Assembly (NCBI RefSeq): GCF_000485595.1
Contig: NW_014578047.1
Coordinates: forward strand, 73,204-102,377
Length of the DNA: 29,174 bases
Direction of reading: 5' to 3'
Origin: Priapulus caudatus
Lineage: Eukaryota > Priapulida > Priapulimorpha > Priapulimorphida > Priapulidae
Part shown: positions 19,301 through 29,115 of the stretch, piece by piece
How the letters are laid out: every line of letters starts with the position of its first letter
Numbering within the stretch: the first letter of the stretch is position 1
The notes under the pieces: model-generated
The model's database searches: none
What the model saw: only the letters and a program-made list of their open reading frames with translations
Told to the model about the DNA's origin: nothing
Position numbers and translations under genes: made by a program

Positions 19301-19451
19301 GACATGATACAAGATTGCGTGGCACAGCTTTGCTGTTGATCCTAAGTGCTGCGCGCGGATGAGACGCGCAGTTCCGCGGGATATGCGCACGCGACAGCGG
19401 GGATGTTCAAGTATGAAGCGCTGTCCGCAGTGGAGACGTGCGCCAAATTCG

Positions 19452-19673
19452 GGGTGATACTCCATTAGGAGTGTTCCCAACTTTAATGTCATTAATGGTC
19501 ATAATAACATATATATATATATGGTCATGGTCATATATTAGTTTGTGGTTTAATGTCATTTAGGTTAGGGTTAGGGTTAGGGTTAGGGTTAGAGTTAGGA
19601 TTAGGATTATCAATCATTAATCATTAATCATTAATGATATCAAAGTTGGGAACACTCCTAATGGAGCGTTAGC
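19452..19673. mobile_element. Small TIR element (family A), copy 2, with TTAGGG core
   Basis: The left end is GGGTGATACTCCATTAGGAG then TGTTCCCAAC. The right end read on minus is GCTAACGCTCCATTAGGAG then TGTTCCCAAC. It is flanked by the exact 9 bp duplication CCAAATTCG at 19443-19451 and 19674-19682. Repeat R copy 1 shows the matching uninterrupted site, confirming insertion. The interior has a TTAGGG array (19561-19608) and ATCATTAATCATTA repeats as in copy 1, and no coding capacity. Confidence 0.9.
19561..19608 (+). repeat. Interstitial telomere-type TTAGGG repeats
   Basis: Seven or eight TTAGGG-type units with TTAGAG and TTAGGA variants, inside family A copy 2 and in the same orientation relative to the element as in copy 1. 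Confidence 0.92.
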
Positions 19674-19745
19674 CCAAATTCGAGGCCCGGCGCACGTCTC
19701 CACAGCGGTCAGCGGATGGTCTGTAGTTTTAGAAGATGACAATGA

Positions 19746-20230
19746 TTATATATGGACGATATTCTAGGAATCGGAGATTATAAAACAGTAACAAAAATTG
19801 CTCAGTCATGCTCCAGATTAGCTGAATGAAAAAGATTAGAAATTAATATGAACAAAACAAATACAATGGTTATAAAATTTACCAACAAAGAAAGGATAGA
19901 GAAGGAGATATTAATAGGCAACCAAGTAATCAAAAAATGCACCAAATATTCATACCTAGGGGATTTAATTAATGATATAGGAGGTTAGAACGATATGACA
20001 AGAGTCCGAACTAAAAAATGTAGGTTCATGGTGAGGGAAATATTATCATGGGCAGAAGAGCAAAATTATGGAAATCATACTATAGAAGCAAGAGTGAAAT
20101 TATGCGAATGCACAGTTTTACCTTTCTTCCTAAATAACAGTGAAACATGGACTTAATGGAAGAAGTACAAATGTTGGAGGATTTCATAAATGAGTGCCTG
20201 CGCAAAATAATAATCACGCAGAAAACGCAA
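19746..20230 (+). pseudogene. 5'-truncated LINE reverse-transcriptase relic
   Basis: The frame opens at YMDDILGIGD (19749 on), the reverse-transcriptase catalytic YxDD box. It continues with RLEINMNKTNTMVI, KKCTKYSYLGDLIND, TRVRTKKCRFMVRE, ARVKLCECTVLPFF and NNSETW, the usual order of conserved segments in LINE C-terminal RT/thumb regions. Stops occur after RLAE, DIGG and ETWT. After ETWT a frameshift near 20155 restores MEEVQMLEDFINECLRK, the typical tail. It starts abruptly next to repeat R, as expected for 5' truncation. The LINE clade is not determined, and the relic is non-functional. Confidence 0.85.
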
Positions 20231-20342
20231 AAAATGCATCGCATCGGCCCAAACTCCACGACAGATGGCGCTCTCGCTCACGGGCTCAACCTACGAGTAT
20301 CCTGAGTGTACGAAGGTGCGCTGCGTGAAGTTTGGCATCGGC

Positions 20343-20444
20343 CTAGACTGGTACCCGGTCGACAGTTCCACACGCTACACTAACAGCGTCAGTGTAGCGA
20401 AGGATACTTGCCGGAGTGAAGGTGGCGAACGGGTACCAGTCTAG
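20343..20444. repeat. Nested hairpin
   Basis: CTAGACTGGTACCCG (20343-20357) is exactly inverted at 20430-20444. Inside, GCTACACT and AGTGTAGC form a smaller stem. CATCGGCC lies next to both arms in direct orientation. It may be a miniature foldback or TIR remnant. Confidence 0.8.
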
Positions 20445-20780
20445 CATCGGCCGGGCATTTTATTATTTACGAAAAGTAGGTAAACACAGTCGGTATAGGA
20501 ACTGGTCACGTCGGTGACGCCCCATTCATGCCCATCAACGAAGAAATCGGGGCTTATTCTGATTATGGAGATGCGAACATGCAACAGAAGTACGTAGCGC
20601 AGTGCGCTAAACGACGTGTTATTTTCGTTTTTGTGCCAAACTCTATCGTAGGAAACCGTTCTAGCCTAGCAGAATTCCCTAGTTCCTGAGATCGGCGATT
20701 TGGTACTATGCTGGGTCCCCACCTATAAAAATTTCAAAGGGAGGTGCGGCGTAGGCTGTGATTGGAGGACACAAAGTGTC
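20445..20780. other. No gene recognised
   Basis: Mixed DNA between the hairpin and dispersed repeat S copy 1. It is absent from the flank of copy 2. No supported motif. Confidence 0.45.
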
Positions 20781-21430
20781 AACCTCTAGACGCGGCTTCT
20801 GTTCAATACCTTACCATGGGATAGTCAGCGAACATGCATGAAAGAAGAAACTTTGTAAATTCAGCATTCCTTTTCATTGTAAACAATATTATATGCCTTT
20901 CCACGCGTCCCATTTTAAAAGATTTATCCCAGCTTCTTTTCATTCCAAATCCGTTTCGTATTGAGCGTGTCTATGACTTGCTCCCACGTGTCTTCCTCCG
21001 CATGATGGACCCGCGGCTTAATCCTCAGCACATAGCGATGCATTGTGTCCCCTAGCTATCACTAGTCTAGATTACGATGAACCAAATTAAGGTAATAAGG
21101 CACGATAACTCCGGTCATAACGCCGCAAAAAAGATACCTAATTAGAACATTTTAACTGCCAAGAGGTATTTCTGATGAAATATAAGCCGGATCTACGCGC
21201 ATAATATAACAAGCACTTTGCGACTGCAACAGGCAAAAGTCCGTGTTTTTAAACCCTAGATCCCTTGAGTCTAAACTGGTACCATGTTCTGTCCTGTGTT
21301 AAAATTACGTAAAAGAACGTTAACGTAAAATTTCTGCAAGCGAAGTGAATGGTTATTTAGGTTAATTTAAGACGACCCTTTCGAAGAAGGGAAACATCGC
21401 GTATTTTAAAGCAGTGAAGATAATAATCTT
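20781..21430. repeat. Dispersed repeat S, copy 1
   Basis: From AACCTCTAGACGCGGCTTCT to GAAGATAATAATCTT this closely matches 27797-28420, in the same orientation 7 kb away. There are few substitutions and some indels, including an insertion here near 21280-21310 relative to copy 2. No terminal inverted repeats are obvious. A 73-codon plus ATG frame (20834-21055) is open in both copies, but changes between copies are mostly amino-acid altering. A 39-codon minus frame (20924-21043, EEDTWEQVIDTLNTKRIW) is also open in both. No family is recognised. Confidence 0.9.
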
Positions 21431-21840
21431 CTAATACTATAACTATTACTAACACGAAGATTAACGCTAACACTAACACTAACAGTAACAGTAACACTAA
21501 CACTAACACTAACACGTACACGTACACGTACACGTACACGTACACGTACACGTACACGTACACGTACACGTACACGTACACGTACACGTTAAACCAAACG
21601 TAAAAATACATAAAACCCGTTTACCCACCGTTAAAAAAAACACCCGTTAAACAAAAAAACGGTTAAAAAACAAACGTAAAAAAAACGTACACGTACCACG
21701 TAACACCGCACACTAACACTAACACGAACACGAACACGAACACTAACACTAACACTAACACGAACATTAACGCTATAACGCTAACACTAACACTAAAAGT
21801 AATACTAACTCTAACACTAACACTATCACAACCACCAGCG
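21431..21840. repeat. Hexamer satellite arrays
   Basis: (AACACT)n at about 21465-21513, then (CACGTA)n at about 21513-21590, CGTTAAA/AAAACG-rich DNA to about 21700, then (AACACT/AACACG)n at about 21710-21825. Val/Tyr-rich minus frames are artefacts of the repeat. Confidence 0.93.
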
Positions 21841-21869
21841 CCAACCAACTATCACAAACATCGCCGCCG

Positions 21870-21912
21870 TATCCGCCATCGTCGTCGCCGCCGCCGCCGC
21901 CGCCGCTGCGGC
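21870..21912. repeat. (GCC)n trinucleotide tract
   Basis: CGCCGCC and GTCGTCGCCGCC runs of about 40 bp, GC-rich within AT-rich DNA. Confidence 0.85.
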
Positions 21913-21929
21913 CACCATTAACTCTATCA

Positions 21930-22205
21930 TTACCACGGTGTCGCAATGGAGGCTGGTTTTTCAGATAGGTACTTCATAATGTGAAAACTGCCGCAAAAGA
22001 ATATTATATTATCTACAGCCATTGAACAAAACCATACATGGTGGATAACGAGAAAATAAGCGGATTCATAGAGGGAAATTCTATGGTCTGGCATTTACGG
22101 TGGTACGGCACTTGTGAGGTCCCAATAACCCGGGCGAGAGAATTTTGAACTGTGGTAATTCACTATTCCTAGATATAGCACCTCAGCCCCGCTGTCGGAT
22201 TCCAT
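21930..22205 (-). pseudogene. Two in-line minus frames separated by one stop, unknown
   Basis: ATG at 22205 (context GAAGATGG) opens a 36-codon frame (MESDSGAEVLYLGIVNYHSS...). It ends at TAA 22095, and the same frame restarts at once with ATG 22094 for 54 codons to TAA 21930, with a hydrophobic stretch (YFLVIHHVWF, NIIFFCGSF). One stop in about 91 codons is modestly better than chance in AT-rich DNA. No family is recognised; it may be a decayed transposon ORF or chance. Confidence 0.22.
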
Positions 22206-22779
22206 CTTCAGAAACAAAGCTGTGACCTACTAGATAATCATGAACACGTTCCAGAAACGAGCTCTTCTTTGATGCTATCTAACGCCGGAGCTTGTAGTCG
22301 CCTTACACACTTCATAGAGGTTCGCACTGTGTCTCTTGTCGAGTACATCCTGACACCTATTACATGATGACAGTGGGAATGTATGCTGAAAAATTGGGGA
22401 GAAGATCTAAACTAATAACTAAAAATTCGAAATTCGAAATCCTATCACTTAACTTGCAAGCAGGCAAATGGGGTTTTCTGGTAAATAATCGTCATTAGCT
22501 TTTGCTAGTCCTCGTGGATATAAACCTGCTGGCAATCGTGGCTAAAATCCAACTTCAAATATCAGCCTCAATTTCTAATCAAACCGCAACCTGAGTCAGT
22601 TTGAGTAAAGATCCTCTGTTTGGGATGAGATTACGATCGACCGTTGTTGTAGAAATTACGGTTAATTTGTTATCACCACATACGTGTATTCCATGATACG
22701 GCTTCACAACGGGTGCAACTGGCGCACATGCACCTGTCTAAAATGTCGACGGTATTTGAAATTCCTTCTACGAACCTGT
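22206..22779. other. No gene recognised
   Basis: AT-leaning DNA with short coding-like minus fragments (for example an ATG frame near 22350 starting MYSTRDTVRTSMK) that cannot be joined or identified. Confidence 0.4.
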
Positions 22780-22840
22780 ACCAGTACTGTCCTGTACCTG
22801 TACCTGTACTGTCATGTACCTGTACCTGTACTGTCTAGTT
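22776..22840. repeat. (TGTACC)n-like tandem repeat
   Basis: TGTACCTGTACCTGTACTGT repeats, about two and a half copies of a roughly 26 bp unit made of six-base modules. Confidence 0.85.
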
Positions 22841-22984
22841 CGGCATCTACTTGTTTCTTTAACAGCAAGTGGTGGAGTACAACGCTTGCTGCCCTCAGTG
22901 TATAGCTTGGCATCATTGTTTAACGACTTACCAAGGCCTAGATCGAAGAACTTAAATTACGTTTAAGCAAAATCATTACAGTGA

Positions 22985-23290
22985 ACACTAGTACTGTAAA
23001 CAGAAGTTCCATCCGGCTCTATTTGATCCAGCTAACCAATTAAGCGTGTTTGGCACAGTGTCATCCACTACTAGGCTCTGTAGCATGTAGACCATTTTGG
23101 CGTGAAGCCCATCTAATGCCACACGGCTAAGCAGTCGTATGACGTTACCTGATTATATAAGAAGTGCGGGTAAATTACTAGTACCTATTTGTTGCCGTTT
23201 GCCCTCCCCTTTCAAGAGTTTTGCCTGTTGGATACCAATGAGATAAAAGGCAGCCCAAGCGTCTCCATCGATGCGGCTGTGTTATCGAGA
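22985..23290 (-). pseudogene. Decayed coding-like minus frame, probably transposon-derived
   Basis: One minus frame with a single internal stop (TAA near 23166) reads DGDAWAAFYLIGIQQAKLLK and later RVALDGLHAKMVYMLQSLVV. The first part loosely resembles the GCDTxxxFxGxGKxxxLKL segment of multicopy uncharacterised ORFs known from many invertebrate genomes. The similarity is recalled by eye and could be chance. Confidence 0.25.
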
Positions 23291-23586
23291 GTTAGGGTGA
23301 AATTGCATGGCTTTACAAAAATATTGTAAAGCTAGATACACTCATATTCTAAGGTTCTCTTCTTATATTCATATACACTTCATACACTCATGTGACTCAA
23401 CAAAATTTGTCAAACTGGCGCGACCAGCGCTTGCAAAGGAATCGCTTTTACCACGCTTGTGGTGTGTCTTCCCTCGTGCGTGGCATACTTTCCTGTGTCC
23501 TACCCCTGCAACCTAGACATGATGTAGCCAAACCAGCATGCTACGCATCTCTGTGGTAAACACATTATCAACCAAATCAGTTATTT

Positions 23587-23596
23587 ATTATATGCA

Positions 23597-23634
<38 letters not shown>
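23587..23634. repeat. (AT)n microsatellite, copy 1 of a shared tail
   Basis: About 30 bp of TATATA directly downstream (minus sense) of a TAA stop at 23635-23637. The same junction occurs at the right edge of the window. Confidence 0.9.
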
Positions 23635-23638
<4 letters not shown>

Positions 23639-24525
23639 GTAGCACGACTGCACTCAGTACTTTCGTTAGGGATGTGTTGGTCGTGTTTTGGTCCCATGAT
23701 TCTGATTAATGTTTTATTATTGAATCTCTTGTGCTTGCTATGTGCCGAAGATATAGTCGCAAGCTCTGCCATAGCATTTGTGTACAACATAGCTGTCTCA
23801 TTTGTACTTCTACATATAAATATTTCAGACTTGGCAATGTCGTATCACTAATACCTTTGTCTTTTACTGCCTTGTGTAAACACTTCTGTGTGATCTAAGC
23901 CTTCAGTTTTTCTGGCTTCATCATAGAAGTCGCAGTTTTCGCTAAATAATTGCAAGCGAAAGTGAGATTTTTCCGGAGTTTCCCATGTAATGTAATGTAT
24001 GCTACTCAGCTTGCAGACCCTTGCGAACGTCTCCATTGTGAATCAACGTAAACTTTGCATGACTGCACTGATGGCAAATAGTTGTACCGGAGCACGCAAG
24101 GTTTCTTTAAGATTTTTCGTCTTTTTCGATAACTGGTCATAACTATGAATATGAAATCTTTAAAATGATGTGAGGATCAAATTGGATTGACAGGCTTAAT
24201 TCTACTGATGTGGAACTCAATTGAAACAAAAATGTTTGCGGCAGTTGTGAATTTTAGTTTTATGCAACGCACCAGAAGTTGGTCAATAATACTTCCACCA
24301 TACTACGTACTTGATATCAACACCACGCAGTTTCCCACTTTCCTGCAAGGTGTCCCCCAGCCTATGTGAGGTTTGCTTGTATTCATTGTTCATGCATAGT
24401 CATGCTTCAGAACAAGGCACCTAATTAGCCTTCCAGAGGCTCTAGTCATCCATATTACACGCATATTGATTGCATTTGCATAATGTTAACTCAAGAAGGC
24501 CTTGAGGTGCTGGATTCTTGGACAT
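23635..24525 (-). pseudogene. Decayed repeat-borne coding frame with (TA)n tail
   Basis: A single minus frame can be followed from an ATG at 24525 to a TAA at 23635, with about eleven stops. The start, SKNPAPQGLLELTLCKCNQY, then C-x-E-A/LCM motifs, resembles the PAP-LLEL-C-C cysteine-rich tail of multicopy invertebrate ORFs. From about 24168 down it is better preserved: KNLKETLRAPVQLFAISAVM, then METFARVCKLSSIHYITW (ATG 24036, good context), and after a double stop YDIAKSEIFICRSTNETAM to ECSRAT. Only three stops interrupt these 178 codons. The 3' end is shared with 29113-29174, so it is repeat-borne. Overall stop density in the upstream part is near random; the function is unknown. Confidence 0.35.
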
Positions 24526-26500
24526 CAACACGATATCTATCTCACGATATACGTAATAGGTGTACGTGAACCCTCACTAATATTCCAAATATACACTAGC
24601 CTAAATATATTATACTAGCCCTGCACTGGAAATTATTTCGAAATATTGAATTATTACAAAATACACTGTAAATACTTAAAGCCTATGCGAACCCAACTAT
24701 GTGTATTTTTCAATAAAAACATTAAACAATAATATTTTACATTATTATTACTAACATTGAGGTGTTTTATCAAAAAGCTGTGGTTTTGTAATGTTTGAAG
24801 CAGTACTAAATCCAGTAAAATCAACGAGATACGATTCAGTTTAAAAGGGGGCATGGCATACAACGCGCTACGCACCGTACGGTTATTGTTGTAAAGCAGT
24901 TTAATATATAGTAGTCTGTCTGTACGAAATCGACCACAAACAACGTTTCCATGCAGCAATTGCTATAAATACTACTATAATTGTCTGTCAAAATTAGGTA
25001 TGAATGATATATATTTGTTCTAATATGTTTAACAAATATTTTATTGCGGTGTTTACAAATTTCGGTGTCTCGGTTCTTGTCCTTTATGTAACGGTACAGA
25101 TATGTCGATTTATTCGATTATGTCTATAGATATCGAACAGAATTTATATTTCGAGTTAGTATGATAATTGTACTATGATTATCTGTCGATATTAGGTATA
25201 AACATTTCCGATTTGTTTTAATATGTTGATCAAAATATTCATAACAAACCGCACCAACGGTGTTTACACGTAGACCAATGCAGCCGCACTCACATGCTTG
25301 GGCAAAGGCACGCGCGCGCAGTCAAGCGCGTGATAATATACTGTCAAATACAAATAATATAGATATATATGTAACAAATATTTGCATACTAGCACGTCTG
25401 ATTATTTGTGATTTAGTCACACTTAATATTATTCCAACCTGAATCTGCAGTTGCCGCTTATCACATATATCTCATTATTGTACCCCATAGCCGGAAGCCA
25501 TATATATAAATCTACAGGCCAACACGCGCGCATTTTAATTTGAACATAAATCAGATTGCTTGGTGGTGAACGTTTTGTTTCCTATTAAAGTGCGTAATCG
25601 TTGCATCGACATACCTTTCAGCGTCTCGTTTGATGCGCACAGCCAAGAGCTAGTTTTATCCTTGAAATAACAGCATCAACTTCTAGAGCACGCGTAGACA
25701 GTAGAGCGTTTCAATGCGTTCTCAGCAAAATCGACCGAAACCAGATACTTTACTTAGCAATCACTGATCCAACATCGGAATCCCTACCTGTTGCACATGT
25801 AGATAAATAATACAGGAGATTCTGATTCACCTAGACCACTCTGGCTCATCTATGTTGAACAGTATATATATATATGTAGAGATCTATGTACTTCCGATGT
25901 TCCACACAAACAACTCGTAAGCACCGAACAGGACGAGAAGTTACATCATCGACGCTCGCGCGACAACTGACTGCTCGCATGGCGCTCACTCCTGCGCCTA
26001 GCAGATGCACGTGCTTCACGTCTGTATGCGCAAGGGTGTGTGGTCGCCCTCGCACTCGCAGGCTCCTAGGCGCGGCAGAGATGACCGTAGTCATTACACA
26101 CACAGATTGATTTTATATTAACGTAACAATGCCCGCGCGTGCTTGCATGCACGAAGATGCGCACTGCCCAAATTCAGCATTGCGCGCACGCATCGGCCGT
26201 CAGCTCGGATATAGTTAACACACTCGGGTGCCACGATGCCGAACTAGCAAATTCAAATTCAGCCACGAGACGATCGTCTCTTGGAATGAAGCCAACAGAG
26301 AGGATGACGGTGGAGATCTGCAAGCGTTAGTATACTGCGTGTAAATATAGCCATGCAGAGCTATGAGGCTATGAGCGCACGCATAGACACAGAACATCCG
26401 TAGTTGAGGCCAATACGGTGAATAACTTTAAGATTAGACTTGACAGACATTGGCCAGATATGGGTACTATAATAGGATAGACTTAATTCAACCCATTTAA
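24526..26500. other. AT-rich DNA, no gene recognised
   Basis: Contains a degenerate direct repeat (annotated separately) and a GC-richer CpG-containing block at about 25900-26110, open on both strands without a recognisable domain. A 101-codon minus frame (24654-24959) lacks a domain or an ATG at its start. No exon could be supported. Confidence 0.45.
24966..25240. repeat. Degenerate direct repeat (~75 bp units, ~195 bp apart)
   Basis: ATTGTCTGTCAAAATTAGGTAT (24980 region) matches ATTATCTGTCGATATTAGGTAT (25180 region). Both are followed by TTTGTTYTAATATGTT and AAATATT, and later by CGGTGTTTACA. It is an old duplication. Confidence 0.6.
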
Positions 26501-26502
26501 TC

Positions 26503-26545
26503 TTAAGTGTAAGTGTAAGTGTAAGTGTAAGTGTAAGTGTAAGAG
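26503..26545. repeat. (GTGTAA)n hexamer array
   Basis: About seven copies of TAAGTG. The minus peptide repeat of Leu-Thr is an artefact. Confidence 0.92.
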
Positions 26546-27335
26546 CCCGCAAACGTTGCATTTGACGGAGGTTTGTTTTTTTCATCGGGAATATATATCA
26601 TCATGGTCACACGGTTGCTACTTGTCCGCAAATGCAGACGTTATAACTCCGCTTTGCTAATCTGAGGGTGCGGGTTTAACCATTACTGGGGTCTGCGTCG
26701 GCTCTGACTAGGTTGCTACGTGTCGGTCTACTTAAAAAAAGAACTGCAATGTTTTTTTTCGTAAAACAAGCGCATTCAAGTAAATTAAAACTAATGGATA
26801 AATAAAAAAATTCATTTCACCGCATTAAATGCATTGAAAAACGGTACCGCACATTCATTTGTGTATTATTCATTTACTGCATTGAGCCTGCATTGATCTT
26901 GTAAGATCTTCTAGAAGCAGTTGGGAGTGAAATAAAGCAAATTATTTTATATTTGTCTCGAACGAAGGGAAGCTCTATGGTAAAAAAAAGTAGGTAAAGC
27001 GAGAATAAGAGAAGGCTGGAAGGGTCGCTTAAATTCCCGTTTCCATGGTTCCATCTTCCGTTTGCCACCGTTAAAAGGAACAGGATATGAGGCTGCTGCG
27101 AGCACATGTAAGGTTCAGCGGACCATACGTGCAAAAACTATTGATCGGTGTGTGCGCGGGCGATGCCTATCGATTGTCTAGTGGGTGGTCTTGTTCTAGA
27201 AACCCCTGTATATAGCAGATCTTGTGGCTTTAATTTCATCAGTCACGGCAGTCACGGTATTTCACTGTTGCACAGAAAGGTTTAATCGTTCATTATTTTT
27301 ACATGAATTCCACGTTTTTATATCAATGGACACCA
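26546..27335. other. No gene recognised
   Basis: Mixed DNA. An 86-codon minus frame (26874-27134) has no recognisable domain. Nothing else supported. Confidence 0.45.
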
Positions 27336-27409
27336 GGACCCGGTTCCACAGACGTGGATTAACTTTAACTCTGAGTTAAGAGTTAATCCACGACTGTGGA
27401 ACCGGGTCC
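27336..27409. repeat. 74 bp near-perfect hairpin
   Basis: The 28 bp arm beginning GGACCCGGTTCCACAG (27336-27363) is inverted at 27382-27409 with one mismatch. The loop TTTAACTCTGAGTTAA is itself a small palindrome, so almost the whole 74 bp can fold. It looks like a miniature foldback element or a precursor-like hairpin. Confidence 0.9.
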
Positions 27410-27796
27410 AGGTTTCAAGTAGCTATGCGTCGAGTGTTAAACCATTCCGTGCGATCACGTATATCGCCACGGCAGCCATTGTTGCGTTTTTATGCGGCGA
27501 TCTTGAATTCGGCTTATAAGTCTCAGTCTACAAGTTTCGTATCAGTCTTACTAACTTTGCTCGTTTTTTTTTATTTATACAGCATACTATAGTCTCAAAA
27601 TATATGCAACTGCAAAAACGAGATTGGTTTAAGATATCAGTTAGTAAATAATAAATGTTTGAGTAAGCAAATGAAAGAGAATTCGTGGCTATCGACAAAT
27701 AGCGGCTTTAATTTCCATGCAATTTAGTAGTTGCGATTGAAAACGATCTCTAATCTTTTCTTGTTGTAACATGTACACTCAATCATTGTTCGTGTA
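27410..27796. other. No gene recognised
   Basis: AT-rich DNA between the hairpin and repeat S copy 2. No motif supported. Confidence 0.45.
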
Positions 27797-28420
27797 AACC
27801 TCTAGACGCGGCTTCTGTTTAATACCTTACCATGGGATAGTCAGCGAACATGCATGAAAGAAGAAACTTTGTAAATTCAGCATTCCTTTTCATTGTAAAC
27901 AATATTATATGCTTTTCCACGCGTCACAATTTAAAAGATTTATTCCAGCTTCTTTTCATTCCAAATCCGTTTCGTATTGAGCGTGTCCATGACTTGCTCC
28001 CACGTGTCTTCCTCCGCATGATGGACCCGCGGCTTAATCCTCAGCACATAGCGATGCATTGTGTCCCCTGGCTATCACTAGTATAGATTACGATGAACCA
28101 AATAGAGGTAATAAGGCACGATAACCCCGAACATAACGCAGCAAAAAATGATACCTAATTAGGACATTTTAACTGCCATGAGGTATTTCTGATGAAATAT
28201 AAGCCGGATCTACGCGCATAATAATTTTTATAACAAGCACTTTGCGACTGCAACAGGCAAAAGTCCGTGTTTTTAAACCCTAGATCCCTTGAGTCTAAAC
28301 TGGTTGAGTTAACGTTAAAATTTCTGTAAGCGAAGTGAAGGGTTATTTAGGTTAATTTAAGACGACCCTTTCGAAGAAGGGAAACATCGCTTATTTTAAA
28401 GCAGTGAAGATAATAATCTT
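27797..28420. repeat. Dispersed repeat S, copy 2
   Basis: Matches 20781-21430 in the same orientation. The plus ATG frame is 78 codons here (27850-28086) because TAG at the copy 1 stop is TGG in this copy. The left flank differs completely, so the boundary at AACCTCTAGACG is well defined. The right boundary is AATAATCTT. Confidence 0.9.
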
Positions 28421-29039
28421 AAAAAAACCTCTTGAATTCTTCAAGGTTTACGTCTATTATTATATAAGTCGTTACGAAAAGACGGGGTTTTTCAATGTTG
28501 GCAAATTGTCCGATATTTCCCTTCACTGATTCGGCTTCACAACTATTCTAAAATAACGCGGGCTCTAAAATGTGGATGTGATTATATAATGAGCCGTTAA
28601 AAATCCCTGCCGTCAATTTAAAATATAATAAACCCATTGTCAACATTGGCACGAATTCTCAAATTAAATGACGTGATACAATAGAACTATAAATAAAATT
28701 GTAGCAAAAAATTTAAAATGAGGTCCTACTAAGAAACACCACAATACAAGCACGTCGTGTCTTGGTATTATGTCGCTGTCTAGGAACCGAGTGCACTGTT
28801 AGGGCGCGCATGACGCAAAGTCATTTCTCGCATATTAAAAATGTATTTACTTGTTATTTTATGTATGAACAGAAGCGATTTCCTTTCTTCCCCTCGCCGC
28901 AAACTAGTGCACTGTAGTGTGGATGTCTCCACTTCGAGTTTTCTTTTTTTTATCTCCGCGATGGCGGAAATTTCCAAATGCACGGTAACCTGGGACGCGT
29001 TCCTACGCGTGATGTTAATATTTAATTCGATAATATGTT

Positions 29040-29040
<1 letters not shown>
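28421..29040. other. No gene recognised
   Basis: AT-rich DNA. A short ATG frame at about 28961 in a good start context (GCGATGGCGG) encodes MAEISKCTVTWDAFLR but runs into the microsatellite. It could be a first exon, but no donor is convincing. Confidence 0.4.

Positions 29041-29112
<72 letters not shown>
29041..29112. repeat. (AT)n microsatellite, copy 2 of a shared tail
   Basis: About 70 bp of TATATA. It abuts the same TTATGTAGCACGACTGCACT sequence as the tract at 23587-23634. Confidence 0.95.

Positions 29113-29115
<3 letters not shown>

Larger units (their letters stand above)
19301..19745. repeat. Dispersed repeat R, copy 2 (interrupted)
   Basis: Matches 1318-1519 on both sides of a TIR element: left part about 19301-19451, right part 19674-19745. 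Copy 2 differs from copy 1 by many indels. Confidence 0.8.

Noticed and set aside
25846-26110. Opposing 74- and 85-codon open frames
   Set aside because: Both strands are open in a GC-richer block, with no domain, repeat partner or splice context to favour either.
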